Shown: piece after piece, positions 20,201-33,000 of the stretch
Layout: each line of letters opens with the position of its first letter
Position numbering within the stretch: position 1 is the first letter of the stretch
Origin: Diplonema papillatum
Lineage: Eukaryota; Euglenozoa; Diplonemea; Diplonemida; Diplonemidae
Reading direction: 5' to 3'
DNA: 64,000 nt
NCBI GenBank assembly: GCA_030068145.1
Contig: JAPJBO010000191.1
Span: 186,001 to 250,000 of the forward strand
Notes under the pieces: generated by a model
Told to the model about the DNA's origin: nothing
Databases searched by the model: none
Seen by the model: only the letters and a program-made list of their open reading frames with translations
Translations under genes and position numbers: made by a program

Positions 20201-21046
20201 AGCGGCGCGAGCTCCGCGTTGTCGGCAGCCCTCGCCGAAGTTGACTACCGGACGTTCACGCCGAAGCCGACGGATTCAATCCAGAGGTCCTCCTTCGGGT
20301 TTTCCAGAACAGAAGCCGGCAGCCCCTACGCTTCGACACCCGCCGACGCCGCCGCTGCCGTGCCGTCGGACGTGAAGGCGAGCATAGCGTCGATGACGGA
20401 CGCGTTGAACGTGCTCCTCGCCGTCGACGACCACCTGACGGTGTTCCCTCCCGCCCAGCGCGGGGTGCTCTCGCTGGTGGCCGAGAGGCTTCGGCAGGTC
20501 GACCGGTCCGGGTCCGACGAATCGGCGCAAGCGCAAGTCATCGTCATCCGGCGCGAGTCGGCGGGGGCCACCCGCGACAGCGCGACGCAAAGCGACACGG
20601 CGCTGCTGCCGTTCGACGACAGCGACGGCGTCGGCGCGCCGAAGTCCTCCTACCCCACACGAAACTCATCCACCCGTGACGCATCAAGGCCGCCGGAGAC
20701 GGACTGGCTGGACCACAGGACTGGCGAGGACGAAGACGCCGCGGCGGGGCTGCGGGACGCTGCGGCGCGGGCTGCGGATCTTGCGACGTTGGTCCGGCGC
20801 GACGATACCATTGGCGACAAGCTGAAGGAGCTACACCAGGTCTTCGTCGCCTGCGGGTGCCCGGAGGCGGGGTCGCTGGCCGACGAGGCCGCCCGGCGCC
20901 TCGCCCTCGGCGACGTCGTCGGGTGCGCCGCGTCGCTCCACGCCGCGTCGGCCGCCGGTGCGGCGAGCATGTCCGTGTACGCAGCGCCGCCCGCCCCCGG
21001 CAGGCTGGCGAAGCTCTTCGCCGAGCTGGCCGACCTTCAGAAGTTG
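17288..21046 (+). CDS. Giant kinesin exon 1 (motor and first tail region)
   Basis: The start at 17288 (AGAGATGTCG) gives an arginine/serine-rich leader of ~120 residues before the motor. After the motor come helical segments (ELRRALQDPWLNAAQREALE; DDYAARLAGVRAEVRRNRT) and low-complexity linkers. The exon ends LAKLFAELADLQKL in phase 0 at TTG/GTATGT. Three further copies of this exon's last ~330 bases follow in the intron. Confidence 0.85.
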
Positions 21047-24000
21047 GTATGTGCTTTTCTTTTCAGTGAGTTTAGTACTGTTTACTAACTTTAGTACACG
21101 GTCGTGAAACGAATGGATTGCTCTGCATTTGTCACCGTTGGCAGAAAAAACGAATGCGTGCACCAAATATACAACCCGCAACCATATAGCCCTTTCTTGG
21201 TCTAAGAGAATCCATTTAACAACGGTCACACGGAGGCCCTAAATCCCCCGGAATTTCAAGCGAACTTTAACTCTAAAAATCACGATCGTTACCTACGCGG
21301 AATCCGCCCCGAATCATTAAGTTTAATCAGTCGTATACGACGCTAGTCTTAGAACATGAATATTAACCGAGTAATGATATGCGTGGAACAGTGCCTCTCT
21401 CTCCCTCACAACCGCTCGCGCTCTTGCATGCTGGAGCTAGTCTCAGCACGAGACGCACGCCAAGGAGGAGAGTATTAGAAATTATTGGCTGGACCACCAG
21501 ACGGGCGATGGGGAAGACGCTGCGGGACGCTGCGGCGCGGGCTGCGGATCTTGCGACGTTGGTCCGGCGCGCCGGCGCCGTCGGCGGCAAGCTGAAGGAG
21601 CTACACCAGGTCTTCGTCGCCTGCGGGTGCCCGGAGGCGGGGTCGCTGGCCGACGAGGCCGCCCGGCGCCTCGCCCTCGGCGACGTCGTCGGGTGCGCCA
21701 CGTCGCTCCACGCCGCGTCGGCCGCCGGTGCGGCGAGCATGTCCGTGTACGCAGCGCCGCCCGCCCCCGGCAGGTTGGCGAAGCTCTTCGCCGAGCTGGC
21801 CGACCTTCAGAAGTTGGTATCGGCGCTTTTCTTTTCAGGGGGCTTACTAACTTTAGTACACGGTTGTGAAACGAATGGATTATTGTACATTATTCACGGT
21901 TGGCAGAGAAAATCGCGATTGTTACTTGTTAGTATACGCGAAAATCTGCCCCAAATCATTAGGTTTTATCAGTCGCATATGACGCTAGTCTTAGAAGCTT
22001 TATATTTACCGACTAATGATGCGGGCCTCTCTCTCCCTTACAACCGCTCGCGCTCTTGCATGCTGGAGCTAATCTCAGCACGAGATGCACGCCAAGGAGG
22101 AGAGTGTTAGAAATTATTGGCTGGACCACCAGACGGGCGATGATGAAGACGCTGCGGGACGCTGCGGCGCGGGCTGCGGATCTTGCGACGTTGGTCCGGC
22201 GAGGCGGCGCCGTCGGCGGCAAGCTGAAGGAGCTACATAAGGTCTTCGTCGCCTGCGGGTGCCCGGAGGCGGGGTCGCTGGCCGACGAGGCCGCCCGGCG
22301 CCTCGCCCTCGGCGACGTCGTCGGGTGCGCCACGTCGCTCCACGCCGCGTCGGCCGCCGGTGCGGCGAGCATGTCCGTGTACGCAGCGCCGCCCGCCCCC
22401 GGCAGGTTGGCGAAGCTCTTCGCCGAGCTGGCCGACCTTCAGAAGTTGGTATCGGCGCTTTTCTTTTCAGGGGGCTTACTAACTTTAGTACACGGTTGTG
22501 AAACGAATGGATTATTGTACATTATTCACGGTTGGCAGAGAAAATCGCGATTGTTACTTGTTAGTATACGCGAAAATCTGCCCCAAATCATTAGGTTTTA
22601 TCAGTCGCATATGACGCTAGTCTTAGAAGCTTTATATTTACCGACTAATGATGCGGGCCTCTCTCTCCCTTACAACCGCTCGCGCTCTTGCATGCTGGAG
22701 CTAATCTCAGCACGAGATGCACGCCAAGGAGGAGAGTGTTAGAAATTATTGGCTGGACCACCAGACGGGCGATGATGAAGACGCTGCGGGACGCTGCGGC
22801 GCGGGCTGCGGATCTTGCGACGTTGGTCCGGCGCGCCGGCGCCGTCGGCGGCAAGCTGAAGGAGCTACATAAGGTCTTCGTCGCCTGCGGGTGCCCGGAG
22901 GCGGGGTCGCTGGCCGACGAGGCCGCCCGGCGCCTCGCCCTCGGCGACGTCGTCGGGTGCGCCGCGTCGCTCCACGCCGCGTCGGCCGCCCGTGCGGCGA
23001 GCATGTCCGTGTACGCAGCGCCGCCCGCCCCCGGCAGGCTGGCGAAGCTCTTCGCCGAGCTGGCCGACCTTCAGAAGTTGGCATCGGCGCTCTTCTTTTG
23101 TATAAGCACCTGCTTTGTAGGAAATGCTTGAGGAGACTGCCAGTTGCGATAGATCAAAGGAGGTAAATGTGCTGTAGCCCACACGAAACACAGGTAAATC
23201 TGGGTTCATCGACGACGGTGAACACCACTGTGTACGGTACTGCCGCCTCCACAAACCCGGCGTCCAACTCCGGGTGCCAAAACGGAGCCGGCGACCGCCC
23301 TCTCCTCAAGCTGCTTAAGGACGCATCCTTCGGGATCAGGTCCGCGATCAGAACCGCAGCCGGCGTCGGTCGCACGACGGTGACCGTGACGCTTGTCGTC
23401 GTCGCAAGCTCGGCGGTGATGCTGATCGGGAGGCGCGTCAGCCCTGCTCTAGCCTCCTTCGAAATGAGCACAAGGCAGTCTCTCGAGTATTTTTTAGTCA
23501 TGATGTGTCGGGGTCGCTTAAGCGGCCACCCTAAGTCTTTCGTTTGCTTGTAAATATTGCTCCGTTCTTCTCCCTGACTTGTTCCCGGATTTGGACGACG
23601 CATACTACTACTACATGATATGTCGAACAGTAGCAGGGTCAAAGAACGGTGTTTGGTGGTTTTTGACAGCCAGTTGTCCTAGGTGGGAAGTCGGACAAGG
23701 CGTAAGGGGCAACATACACAGAGACACACACTAAAACTACCACATAATCATACCAATGTACACCACAAGTGAGGAACACTTTCAACGATAGTCACCGAAG
23801 ACTCTGAACCGCTCACTGGAAAGCTTGAACCCTCACTCCAAAACCAAAACAAATGGTTACGAACCAGGCGCGCCCAAGCAAGCAAGTACAGTGTACACGA
23901 AAGAAGCCATGCATCATGCCCCCCCAAACCCACCCAGTACGTATTAGCTTTGAAAGAACCCATCCGACGAAGGTCACCCGGAGACTCTAAACCCCCGGAT

Positions 24001-27000
24001 TCTCAAGCAAACTATCGCTCCAAAAACAGCTGTCGACCGGCGTTTTCGTGTCCCAATCCCGCGTCGCGCAGCTCCGTGACACGGCGCTGCAGCTCTCCGG
24101 CGCCGGCCCCGGAGCCGCCGAGCGGACGGCCTGCTTCCTGGCGGCGACCGCCCCGCTGGTCAGCGCCGCGAGCGGCGTCGCTCGCAGGCACCCCGCGGTG
24201 GCGCCGTTCATGCGGTCGCTGGTGCAGGCCCTCCAGGGCAACCCGTCCGACGTGCAGGCCGTCGCCGGCTTCTCCCAAGCAGCCGCGGACGCCCTGTACA
24301 AGACGCGGCAGAGCCACGTGGTCATGGGCGAGTTGCTGCGCACACCCGGTGGCAAGCACGGCGAACGATCCCTGCTTTCCTTCGCGGAGAAGGCGGCAGC
24401 CTTAGCAGACTCCGCCGCTGGGCTGGGAAGTCGGACAAGGGCGAAGGGGCAACAGGCAACAACGACACACGCTATCACCACCACATTCATACCAATATAC
24501 GATACCAGTGAGGAACCCTTTCAACGATAGTCACCGAGACTCCAAACCGCGTGGAACCCTTATAACGATGGTCACTGGAAAGCTTGAACCCTCACTCCAA
24601 AACCAAAACAAATTGTTACGAACCAGGCTTGCCCAAGCAGTGTACACGAAAGAAGCCATGCATCATGCCCCCCCCAAACCCACCCAGTACGTATTAGCTT
24701 TGAAAGAACCCATCCGACGAAGGTCACCCGGAGACTCTGAACCCCCGGATTCTCAAGCGAACTACAACTCCAAAAACAGCTGTCGACCGGCGTTTTCGTG
24801 CCCCAAGCCCGCGTCGCGCAGCTCCGTGACACGGCGCTGCAGCTCTCCGGCGCCGGCCCCGGAGCCGCCGAGCGGACGGCCTGCTTCCTGGCGGCGACGC
24901 CCCTGTCGCAGACGGACTCCGCCCCGCTGGTCAGCGCCGCGAGCGGCGTCGCTCGCAGGCACCCCGCGGTGGCGCCGTTCATGCGGTCGCTGGTGCAGGC
25001 CTTCCAGGGCAACCCGTCCGACGTGCAGGCCGTCGCCGGCTTCTCCCAAGCAGCCGCGGACGCCCTGTACAAGACGCGGCAGAGCCACGTGGTCATGGGC
25101 GAGTTGCTGAAGGCAGTGTCCCTCGCCCGCGCGCAACCCGGCGGCAAGCACGGTGAACGCGCCCTGCTTTCCTTCGCGGAGAAGGCGGCGGCCTCAGCGG
25201 TCGACGCAGCCGCTTCGCTGGGCGAGAGCAACTCCGTCGCGTCGCTGATGGAAGCAGCAGCGACTTGTGTGAAGGATGCGGCGCAGTTTGCCCTGGACGG
25301 GAAGTGGGACAAGGCCGAAGGGGCCGCCCGGGAGGCGTGGAAGACGTCGGAGCGAGCCTGCTGCACCGGCGTCTCGTCCGCCGCCGCGACGGCCCGCAAG
25401 CTCGCCGCATCGTGCGCCGAGCTGCGGGGCAAGGCGGCGTCGGCCGCGGGGCCGGAAGACATCCGCGCCCTCGCGAACACCGTCGCGCAGATCTCGCGCG
25501 AGGCGAGCTTCGCGGCGCAGGCGTCGCTCCCGCACGCCGTCGTCACAACCGGGCTCGAGCAGTGCGCCCAGCTGCTCGAAGCCGTCGTGGATCAGTTCAG
25601 GTGCGCCCCTTTTTTATTCTTCACTTTCCTCGAAGAAAATCATCTTCGAAGAAGGCTTGGTGTCTGCATCAAACATGCATGCGGGGCAGTGTTCTGTCTA
25701 AACAGTAAACTATGTTTTTCGTCTCTCTCTCTCTCTTTTATGGTAGCAACCGCGTTTGTCATTATCAAAAAGTGACGGTTGGCAGCGTGCTGTGAAAAGT
25801 ACCGAAGGAGGTGATACCACAAACATGCATGATTGACAGTGTTCTATCTAAACAGCAACCCATGTTTTTCGTCTCTCTCTCTCTCTCTCTTTTTATGGTA
25901 CCAACCGCGGTTGTCATTTTCTAAAAGTGACGGTTGGCAGCGTGCTGCGAAAATTACCGAATACCACATACGCACATAACAAACAACTTTCACTCTGAAC
26001 AAAACACGAAACTCGACAGGTCGGGTGTGATCACGAAGGATGCAACGGAGCGCGCCGGGTGCGCAAGGCGATGGACTTCTGCCAAGCCGCGACGGACCAG
26101 CTGCACAAGGGCAGCGAGGCCGCCGCCGGCTCCGCGCTCACCGGCGCGATGCAGGCGCTCGGGGCCGTCGAAGGCTCGGCCCTGCACCCGGGGATCGCAT
26201 CCGCGTTCCGCGCGTGCAGAGAGCGGCTCGCACAAGTCCGCGTCACCGCAGGCTCGGCGCCGTCGGCAGCCGTGCAGAGAGTGCACCGGCAGCTGTCCGT
26301 CGCGGCAGAGTAGGGGTGGGGTTGCTGCTTGATGAAGGGGGGGGTCGAATCAGGGATTATCCTGCATGGTTAAAAAATAATTTCTTCACCAAAGAAAAAA
26401 ATATTCTCAAAACAGGCCGGTTAAAAAAGGTTTTTTAACCACAGGAGTTTCTGGTGAAAACTTTTTGTGGTTGCAAAGCCAGAGACACGGAGGCTGCAGG
26501 ACCTGCAGGACCCACAAGTGGGGTCTGCAACAAAGTGGCGAAGCAGCAACACCCCACGAAGGTCGCATACCAGGCTTACCGGCCATTCAAAAAAGCTCGC
26601 TGAACGTGGAAAAAAGAAACTTTCCGGCTATGCTACAGAATTTTTAACCATGAATTTCCCGAATTTTGGGGATTAGAATAATCCCTGGGTCGAATCAAAA
26701 ACAAAGTTCCGGGTAGATCAAATAGTGGTAGTGTTTTTTAGACAACCAGACGTGTGTCAAATAACTGTTATTATTCAACCCCCCCCTTTAGAACAGGCCC
26801 CCCTGAAAAGGTAGGGTGGGCACTGGACCGACCCCCCCCACCCTTCCCCAAATATTGGCATAATTTCGCGAAAACTCACATCCCCGCTTTCCCCCATTTT
26901 CACCACTTTTTTATCTAGCATCAACATCGAAGAAGATTTGATGACTATCATCAAACATGCATGATTGACAGTGTTCTGTCTAAACAGTAACCCATGTTTT

Positions 27001-30000
27001 AAGTACTAACAATCTTGTGGGTTGCCCTTCAATGTATTGTGCAGGCTAAAAGACGTAGGCAGCGTGTTTTTGGTGGTTGATCAGAATTCCTTACCTGAAT
27101 ACACACAGGGTAAATGCAAGTGGGAAAACGATCAACCGGCACGCACAAACAAAACGAAGCGCCTGTCTTTTTCGTCTCTCTCTCTTTTATGGCACCAACC
27201 GCGGCTGTCATTTTTCAAAAAGTGACGATTGGCAGCATGCTGTGAAAATTACCGAATACCACATACGCACATAACAAACAGCTTTCACTCTAAACAAAAC
27301 ACGAATCTCGACAGGTCGGGTGTGATCACGAAGGATGCTACGGAGCGCGCCGGGAAGGCCGGCGCCGCCGCGTGGGGCGCCGCCGAGGCGCATGCCGGGG
27401 TGCGCAAGGCGATGGACTTCTGCCAAGCCGCGACGGACCAGCTGCACAAGGGCAGCGAGGCCGCCGCCGGCTCCGCGCTCACCGGCGCGATGCAGGCGCT
27501 CGGGGCCGTCGAGGGCTCGGCCCCGCACCCGGGGATCGCATCCGCGTTCCGCGCGTGCAGAGAGCGGCTCGCACAAGTCCGCGTCACCGCAGGCTCGGCG
27601 CCGTCGGCGGCAGCCGTGCAGAGAGTGTACCGACAGCTGTCCGTCGCGGCCGGCGACCCGGGCGCCGAGGAGGCAACCGCTCGCTACATCGCGGAACGCC
27701 TTAATGAGCTTCTCCGGGGGCTCTCCGCCTCGCAACCCCTGCCCGGCCTGCTGAGCGTCGTGCAGGCTACCATGACCGACGCAGCGGACATCATGGGGTG
27801 CGACCCCGCCAACCCGACGCCCAACAACGCCCCGGCGCTCGCGTTCTCGAAAGAGCTCGAGTACGCCGCGCAGGTCGGGGACCCCGCGAAGGTCGCTGAG
27901 CTTGTCGCCACCGCACAGAGGCTGTCGGCCACGTCCGGTGGCATCGTCGCCGCCGCGATGGCTCAGGTATGCAGCAGCCGTCGTTTCTGTTTTTTTGTAT
28001 AAGCACCTGCTTTGTAGGAAATGCTTGAGGAGGGCTGCCAGTTGCGATAGATCAAAGGAGGTAACTGTGCTGTAGCCCACACGAAACACAGGTATATCTG
28101 GTTTTGGTGGCGGGCGTAAGCGTTCAACAAAAAAGACCCACTTTGTAGTTGTGTTGTTTTCTCCCCCTCTAGCCTCCTTCGAAATGAGCACAAGGCAGTC
28201 CCTCGAGTATTTCTTTGCGTCAACCAATATCTGCTTCCCTGGAGACAGTATTTGTTACAGCTAAAAAGAACGTTGGCAGCGGTTTAACCAGAACACATGT
28301 AGGTTAAATCACACAAACCAAAAACCACCTGCTTTTTGTGAAATGCTTGTAAATGTGCTGCAGCCCACACGAAACACAGGTGAATCTGGGTTGTATTTAC
28401 CCCGTGCCATGTTCAGGTTAGGAATTCTGTGATCGACCGCCAAAACACGCTTTTCGCCTACGTCTTTTTAGCCCGCACAATACATTGAAGGGCAACCCGC
28501 ACGAATTGTTGGTACCAATACTCAACTCCGCACCGACAGGTCGCTGAGAGGCTGAGCGGGGGCGCCCCTGTGGACGACGCCGCCGCTCTGTGCCGCACGG
28601 CGCTCGGCGCCGCGAAGTCCGGCCACGACGCGGTGCGGATGCTGAAGGAGGCGCTGGGCGCTGAGACCCTTGACCCGCAGCGCCTGAAGGTCGTGAGCGG
28701 CGAGGTCTCCCTGCTGTCCGAGGGCCTCGGTGGCGACACCGAGCAACGCCTCACCGCCCTCAGCAAGGCGGTGCTCCAGCTGGCCGACGCCCCGGAGACG
28801 GCGGAGACCCGCTTCGAGCTGCAAGACGCACTGGCGGACCTCTCCGTCCTCGCCGGTACTGCAACCAAGCAAGATACGATCGCGCAAGCGTTCGAACAAG
28901 TCGCTTCGATGGTCGCTGAGTACCTTGACCAAGACGAGAAGTCCGGTAACAGAGTCCCGATCCCGTTCGTTTTGAAGCTGAGGCTCCGGCGGCTGAGGGA
29001 GAACGCTCCGGAGTACGCGGGGTGGTACGCGTGCTTGGACCGCGTCGTGAGTCTCAGGGAGCAGCAGGACACGGACCACGCCAAGCGGCAGGCGGAACAG
29101 CGGGAGCGAGCACAGGGCGAAGCGAGGGAAAAGCAGTCGAAGCGGGCCGAGCTCCTGGACAGCCTCAAGCTGCAGTCCCGGCACACCCGCGCAACGCTGG
29201 AGGCGCTGTCTCTCCCGGAGAGGCTCGAAGGCGCCGCCACTGCCGAACTCAGGGCAGAGCTGTATTCAGCCACGCTCTCCGGGCTTCCAGAGCAGTCCCT
29301 CATGGCGAGCGTCCTGAGGGATGCGATGCTCGCTGCGGAGCCTGAGGAATCGGTGGTCACGAGCGGCGCGGGGGCTGCCGTCCAACTGGCGGACATCCAC
29401 ACGACGCTCACCGGCTACCGCGAGCTGATCCGCATGGGAGAAACCCTCGGCGCAGCCGAGGCAGCGCAGCTGCAAGACCTCTCGGCGCAGTTCGCCGCGA
29501 CCGCCGGCGCGCTGCAAGGCGACGCGTCGAAGGCGGCGGCCTTGCGGCTTGCCCGCGACCTGGGACAGGTCGCCACCGGCGTCACGCAAGGCAACCCCGC
29601 CGCCGCGGCCGAGCTGCTGGCTCTGCACGACTCGTTCTCGGCCGCCGTCGGGACGGCCAAGGCACCGTTTGCGGGGGCAGACGCCGCCGCGGAAGCGGGC
29701 CCCGGGTCCAGGAGGGGAAGTGCGGGCGTCGACGCCTTGGTGGCGGGTCTCGACGACATGGTCGCTTCCGTGCAGCGCGGCGCGAAGGTGGACCCCACCG
29801 CCCTTGCAGGCCTCCAGCGGCTTGCCAGGGAGGCCACCGCGAGAGACCCGGCGCACGCCGCGCTCGGCGAGAAAGTGTCCTCTTTTTGCGAGAACCTCCT
29901 CCTCCAACAGCAGCAGCAGCTGGTGCAGCAGCAGGGCCAGCAGCTGCAGGTGCAGCAGCAGGGGCAGCCCGCGCAGGAGCCGGCGGGGGGTGCGGTTGCG

Positions 30001-33000
30001 GTGCCGCTGCGCGCGCTCGCGGCGCTGACCGCCGACGCGCACGCGGCGGCGTCGGAGAAGATGGACCGGGCGCAGCAGCTGCTGCGCGAGGCGGACCTCG
30101 GGCACGTCGACATGGCGGACGCGATCCTCGCGTACATCGAGATGCACCGGCGGAATCACGCCCGCAACCCCGCGAACGCAGCGGACGACGCGGCGAAGCG
30201 CGAAGCATGGGAGCAAGACATGTCCGACGTCGTGGCGAAGCTGCGGGGCGGCGACAGCTCAATAGCGGAACAGGTCGACGAAGCGCTTGGGAGGCTGCGC
30301 AGCTCTAGCCTGAGCATGACGGCCCTGGCGGCCGAGGCGACTGAGATGTTCGAGCGGAAGGACTTCGCTGGGCTCGCCGGGGTGCTCGAAACCGCGGTCA
30401 TCCTGCAGAGAGAAGTCGGCAAAGGCACCGAGCTGCCGCCGCTGGACGAGACCCGCTGCCGGTTGCCAAAGCTGGCAACCGTGCTGACGGCGGTGGCGAG
30501 CCTGAAAAAGAAGGTCGAGTCACCTTCCGGGTACGACAGCGCGGCTCTGCTTGAGGAACTGCAGGTCGTCCAGTCGATGGCCCTCGCAGCCGGGGGGATG
30601 GGCCCCGGGTTGGCGGAGCGGGCGTGCGGCGGGCTGCGGGGTGCGCCGGCCACGAAAGAAGGCGCGGAGCTCTGCAACGAGGCCGCGCAGCGGCATCGGA
30701 TCCCGCAGCTCTCGATGGCCGCGCGGTGTCTGGCCGACGGTGACGCGGCCGCCGCGGCCGCGGCTGCGGAGCCCGTGCAGCAAACCCTGCACCTCGCCCG
30801 GAAGGTCGCGGCCAAGTGCAAAGACCTCGCGTGGGCGATCAGCACCGGCGCGCCGTCCGCCTCCCTCCCGTCTCTGCTCCACCCCCTGTCGAACTCTACC
30901 CGGCAGCTGTGCGCGAAGCTTGACATCCTCGAGCTCCCGTATCCAAAGCCTGCCATCGAAGACCTTCTCGCGAAGTTGGAAGCGCCGCAGGACCCGCCCG
31001 ACGGCCGCACCACCCTCAACCACCTCTCGGCGCTGTCCGACCTCCTCGAGCAAACCGCGCAGGCCGGCACCCATTCGGCGGCGCTTTCCCTCAACCGAAT
31101 CGCGCTGTCCCTCGACGCAATCGCAGCCGGGATCAAACCCGCGCCGAAGGACGCTCCGCACGCGGGCCTCCCGGCGAAGACGACGGCCTCCCTGCTGGCG
31201 GTCCGCGCCGAGCTGAAAGCCCTCGCGGAGACCGTCTCCGACAAGAGCGTGCTGCACGCCGCGGCGACGACGGCGATCGCGGGGTACCTCCCGCTGCTCT
31301 CCGGGGGAGACGAGGCGGCATGCATCAAGCGCTTCGCCGGGCGGCTGCGCCACGCTGTCGACCTGCAGCGCGACGTCGGCGCCGCCGCCGCGGCGGCGGA
31401 GACCGGCGTCCGCCGGTTCCTCGCGCACGACGCGGCCGGCGGGCTCGCCATGATCAAGCAGGCCTACGACAGCGTCGGCGAGCGCCTGCGGGCCTTCGAC
31501 GACGGCTTTGTCGAAGACCTGAAGGAAATGGCCACCTCGACCGGCCAGGACACCCCCGTGGTGCTGCTCGCCGGCGAGGCCGACTTCATCGTCGAGAGGC
31601 TCACCGCCTGGGCCGGTACCCCCCTCCCCGAGCACACGGCCGCGCGCCTCGTCGCATCCCGCCTCGACGACCTCGCAGCCACCCTGAAGGGAGACACCCC
31701 CGCCGGCGGTGCGCACGCCCTGCAGGCGATGGTGGAAACCGCGCTGGTCGTAGCGGGGCCTGCGCCTTCGCCGGGCGAGGCGCGGACGGCCGCTCTGCGA
31801 GACGCGCTCGCCGAAAAAGCGGCGAGGGAAGCCGGAGGCGACGAGGCGGCGGCCGAGGCGTATTCGGATGCCCTCGCGCAGGTCGCCGCCCTGGGCGACG
31901 CTGCCGGCGGCGTCGGCGCCGCGATGCGTGCCGTGCGCGCGGAGCTCGACGCACGGCCGGGCTGCGGGAAAGCGGAGCTCGCCGAGTGCCGGGCGCTCGT
32001 CGAAAGCGTCGGGTTCGCGACCCAGCGAGTGCGCGGCGTGGCGGGGCGGCTGCGGGGGCTCGCGCACCGGGCCGCCGGCGCGGTTACCAGCGACGGGCTG
32101 ACCCTGCTCTCCGGGGTATGCCTGTCAGTAGTAGCGTGCCTGCCGGGAGAGTCGGGTGGGGACGTCGTGGCGCTCGCAGAGGACCTTGGCGCGTTGGCCG
32201 GCCGCGTCGGGAGCGGTGGCGTTGACACCGCAGTGGAGTTGGCCCCCGTTTGCGAGCAGGCCCTGCGCATCGCGGGGCTGCTCGGCGGGCTCCAAACGGA
32301 GACCGACGGCCTCTTCGCGCAGACCGCCGCCGGGCAAGCCGAAGCCGACGCAGTCCTCGGCGCGCTCCGCGCCGCCGTCGACTCCGGCGCCGTCACCCTC
32401 GGCTCCGTCGCCGCCCTCGCCGCCCCCGCCGACGCGCCCCCCGCAGGCTTCGGCGCTGCCTTCGCCGGCTTCGCGGCGGACTTCTCCGCGTTCCATCCCC
32501 CCGGGGCACCCCCGCCGGCGGCGGGCGACCCGACGCAGTGCCTCCTCGCCCTGCGTGTCGTCGAGGCCGCAAAGCGGGTGGGCGGAGGCGAGGCGGGGAC
32601 CGCTGCGGGTGCGATGGCTCGCGCGCTGGCTTCGCGGTACCTCGCGCACGCCGGCGAGCCGAGCCTGGCGGAGAGCTTGCGCGCGGTTCTGCCGGTGCTG
32701 CCGGCTGGCGACGTGCGGAGCGCGCTGGCCGGGAATTTGGAGGCGGTCGAGAAGCTTGCCGAGAAGCTCTCCGGCGCGAGCGAGATGGCGGCGCTGGCGG
32801 AAGGGGTTTCCGGAGGGGTGAAGGATGCGCTGCACCTCGTGGTCGAGACGGCGAAGGCGGGCGGCCCCGTCGAAGCGGTCATCCGCGCGGCGGAGCTCGC
32901 GCTGGCTGCCGGCTGCGACGCGCCGCTGGTCCAAAGCTTCGCGGCCGACGTCCGCCAAGCGCACGAACAGCTGGCCCTCTCCGCTCTGCAGGCCGCCAGG

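Larger units (their letters stand above)
21047..24779 (+). other. Kinesin intron 1 (3.7 kb) with duplicated exon ends
   Basis: The boundaries are TTG/GTATGT and AAAAACAG/CTGTCG. From 5' to 3' it holds an intron-3'-end module (21221), three 632-bp tandem units repeating the end of exon 1, a SINE-like element with a swapped-in centre, and a ~745-bp duplication containing a broken copy of exon 2's start. TACTAAC then TTTAG lies 36 bases after the donor and could serve as an alternative branch point and acceptor. Confidence 0.75.
25601..27314 (+). other. Kinesin intron 2 (1.7 kb)
   Basis: The boundaries are TTCAG/GTGCGC and CTCGACAG/G. It contains two and a half tandem copies of a ~150-bp unit (CATGCATGATTGACAGTGTT, CTGTCTAAACAG, a CTCTCTCT tract, TTTTATGGTACCAACCGCGG) at 25672-25970 and 26955-27265. 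It also holds a broken copy of exon 3 and a 335-bp DNA transposon. Confidence 0.75.
27967..28539 (+). other. Kinesin intron 3 filled by a SINE-like element
   Basis: The boundaries are CAG/GTATGC and CACCGACAG/GTCGCT. Most of this 573-base intron is the element at 27991-28303 plus a partial second copy at 28320-28400. Confidence 0.75.

Noticed and set aside
21047..21094. A 48-base intron using TACTAAC...TTTAG right after the donor
   Set aside because: It would lead into sequence with stops and no exon-like content, whereas the acceptor at 24779 restores a homologous protein module in phase.
21379..23131. Three separate small genes of 147-243 codons
   Set aside because: They are tandem copies of the kinesin exon 1 end that read on into intron sequence; the extra C-terminal codons are repeat DNA.
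24048..24530. Independent 160-codon gene
   Set aside because: It is the internally deleted duplicate of kinesin exon 2, ending in intron repeat sequence.
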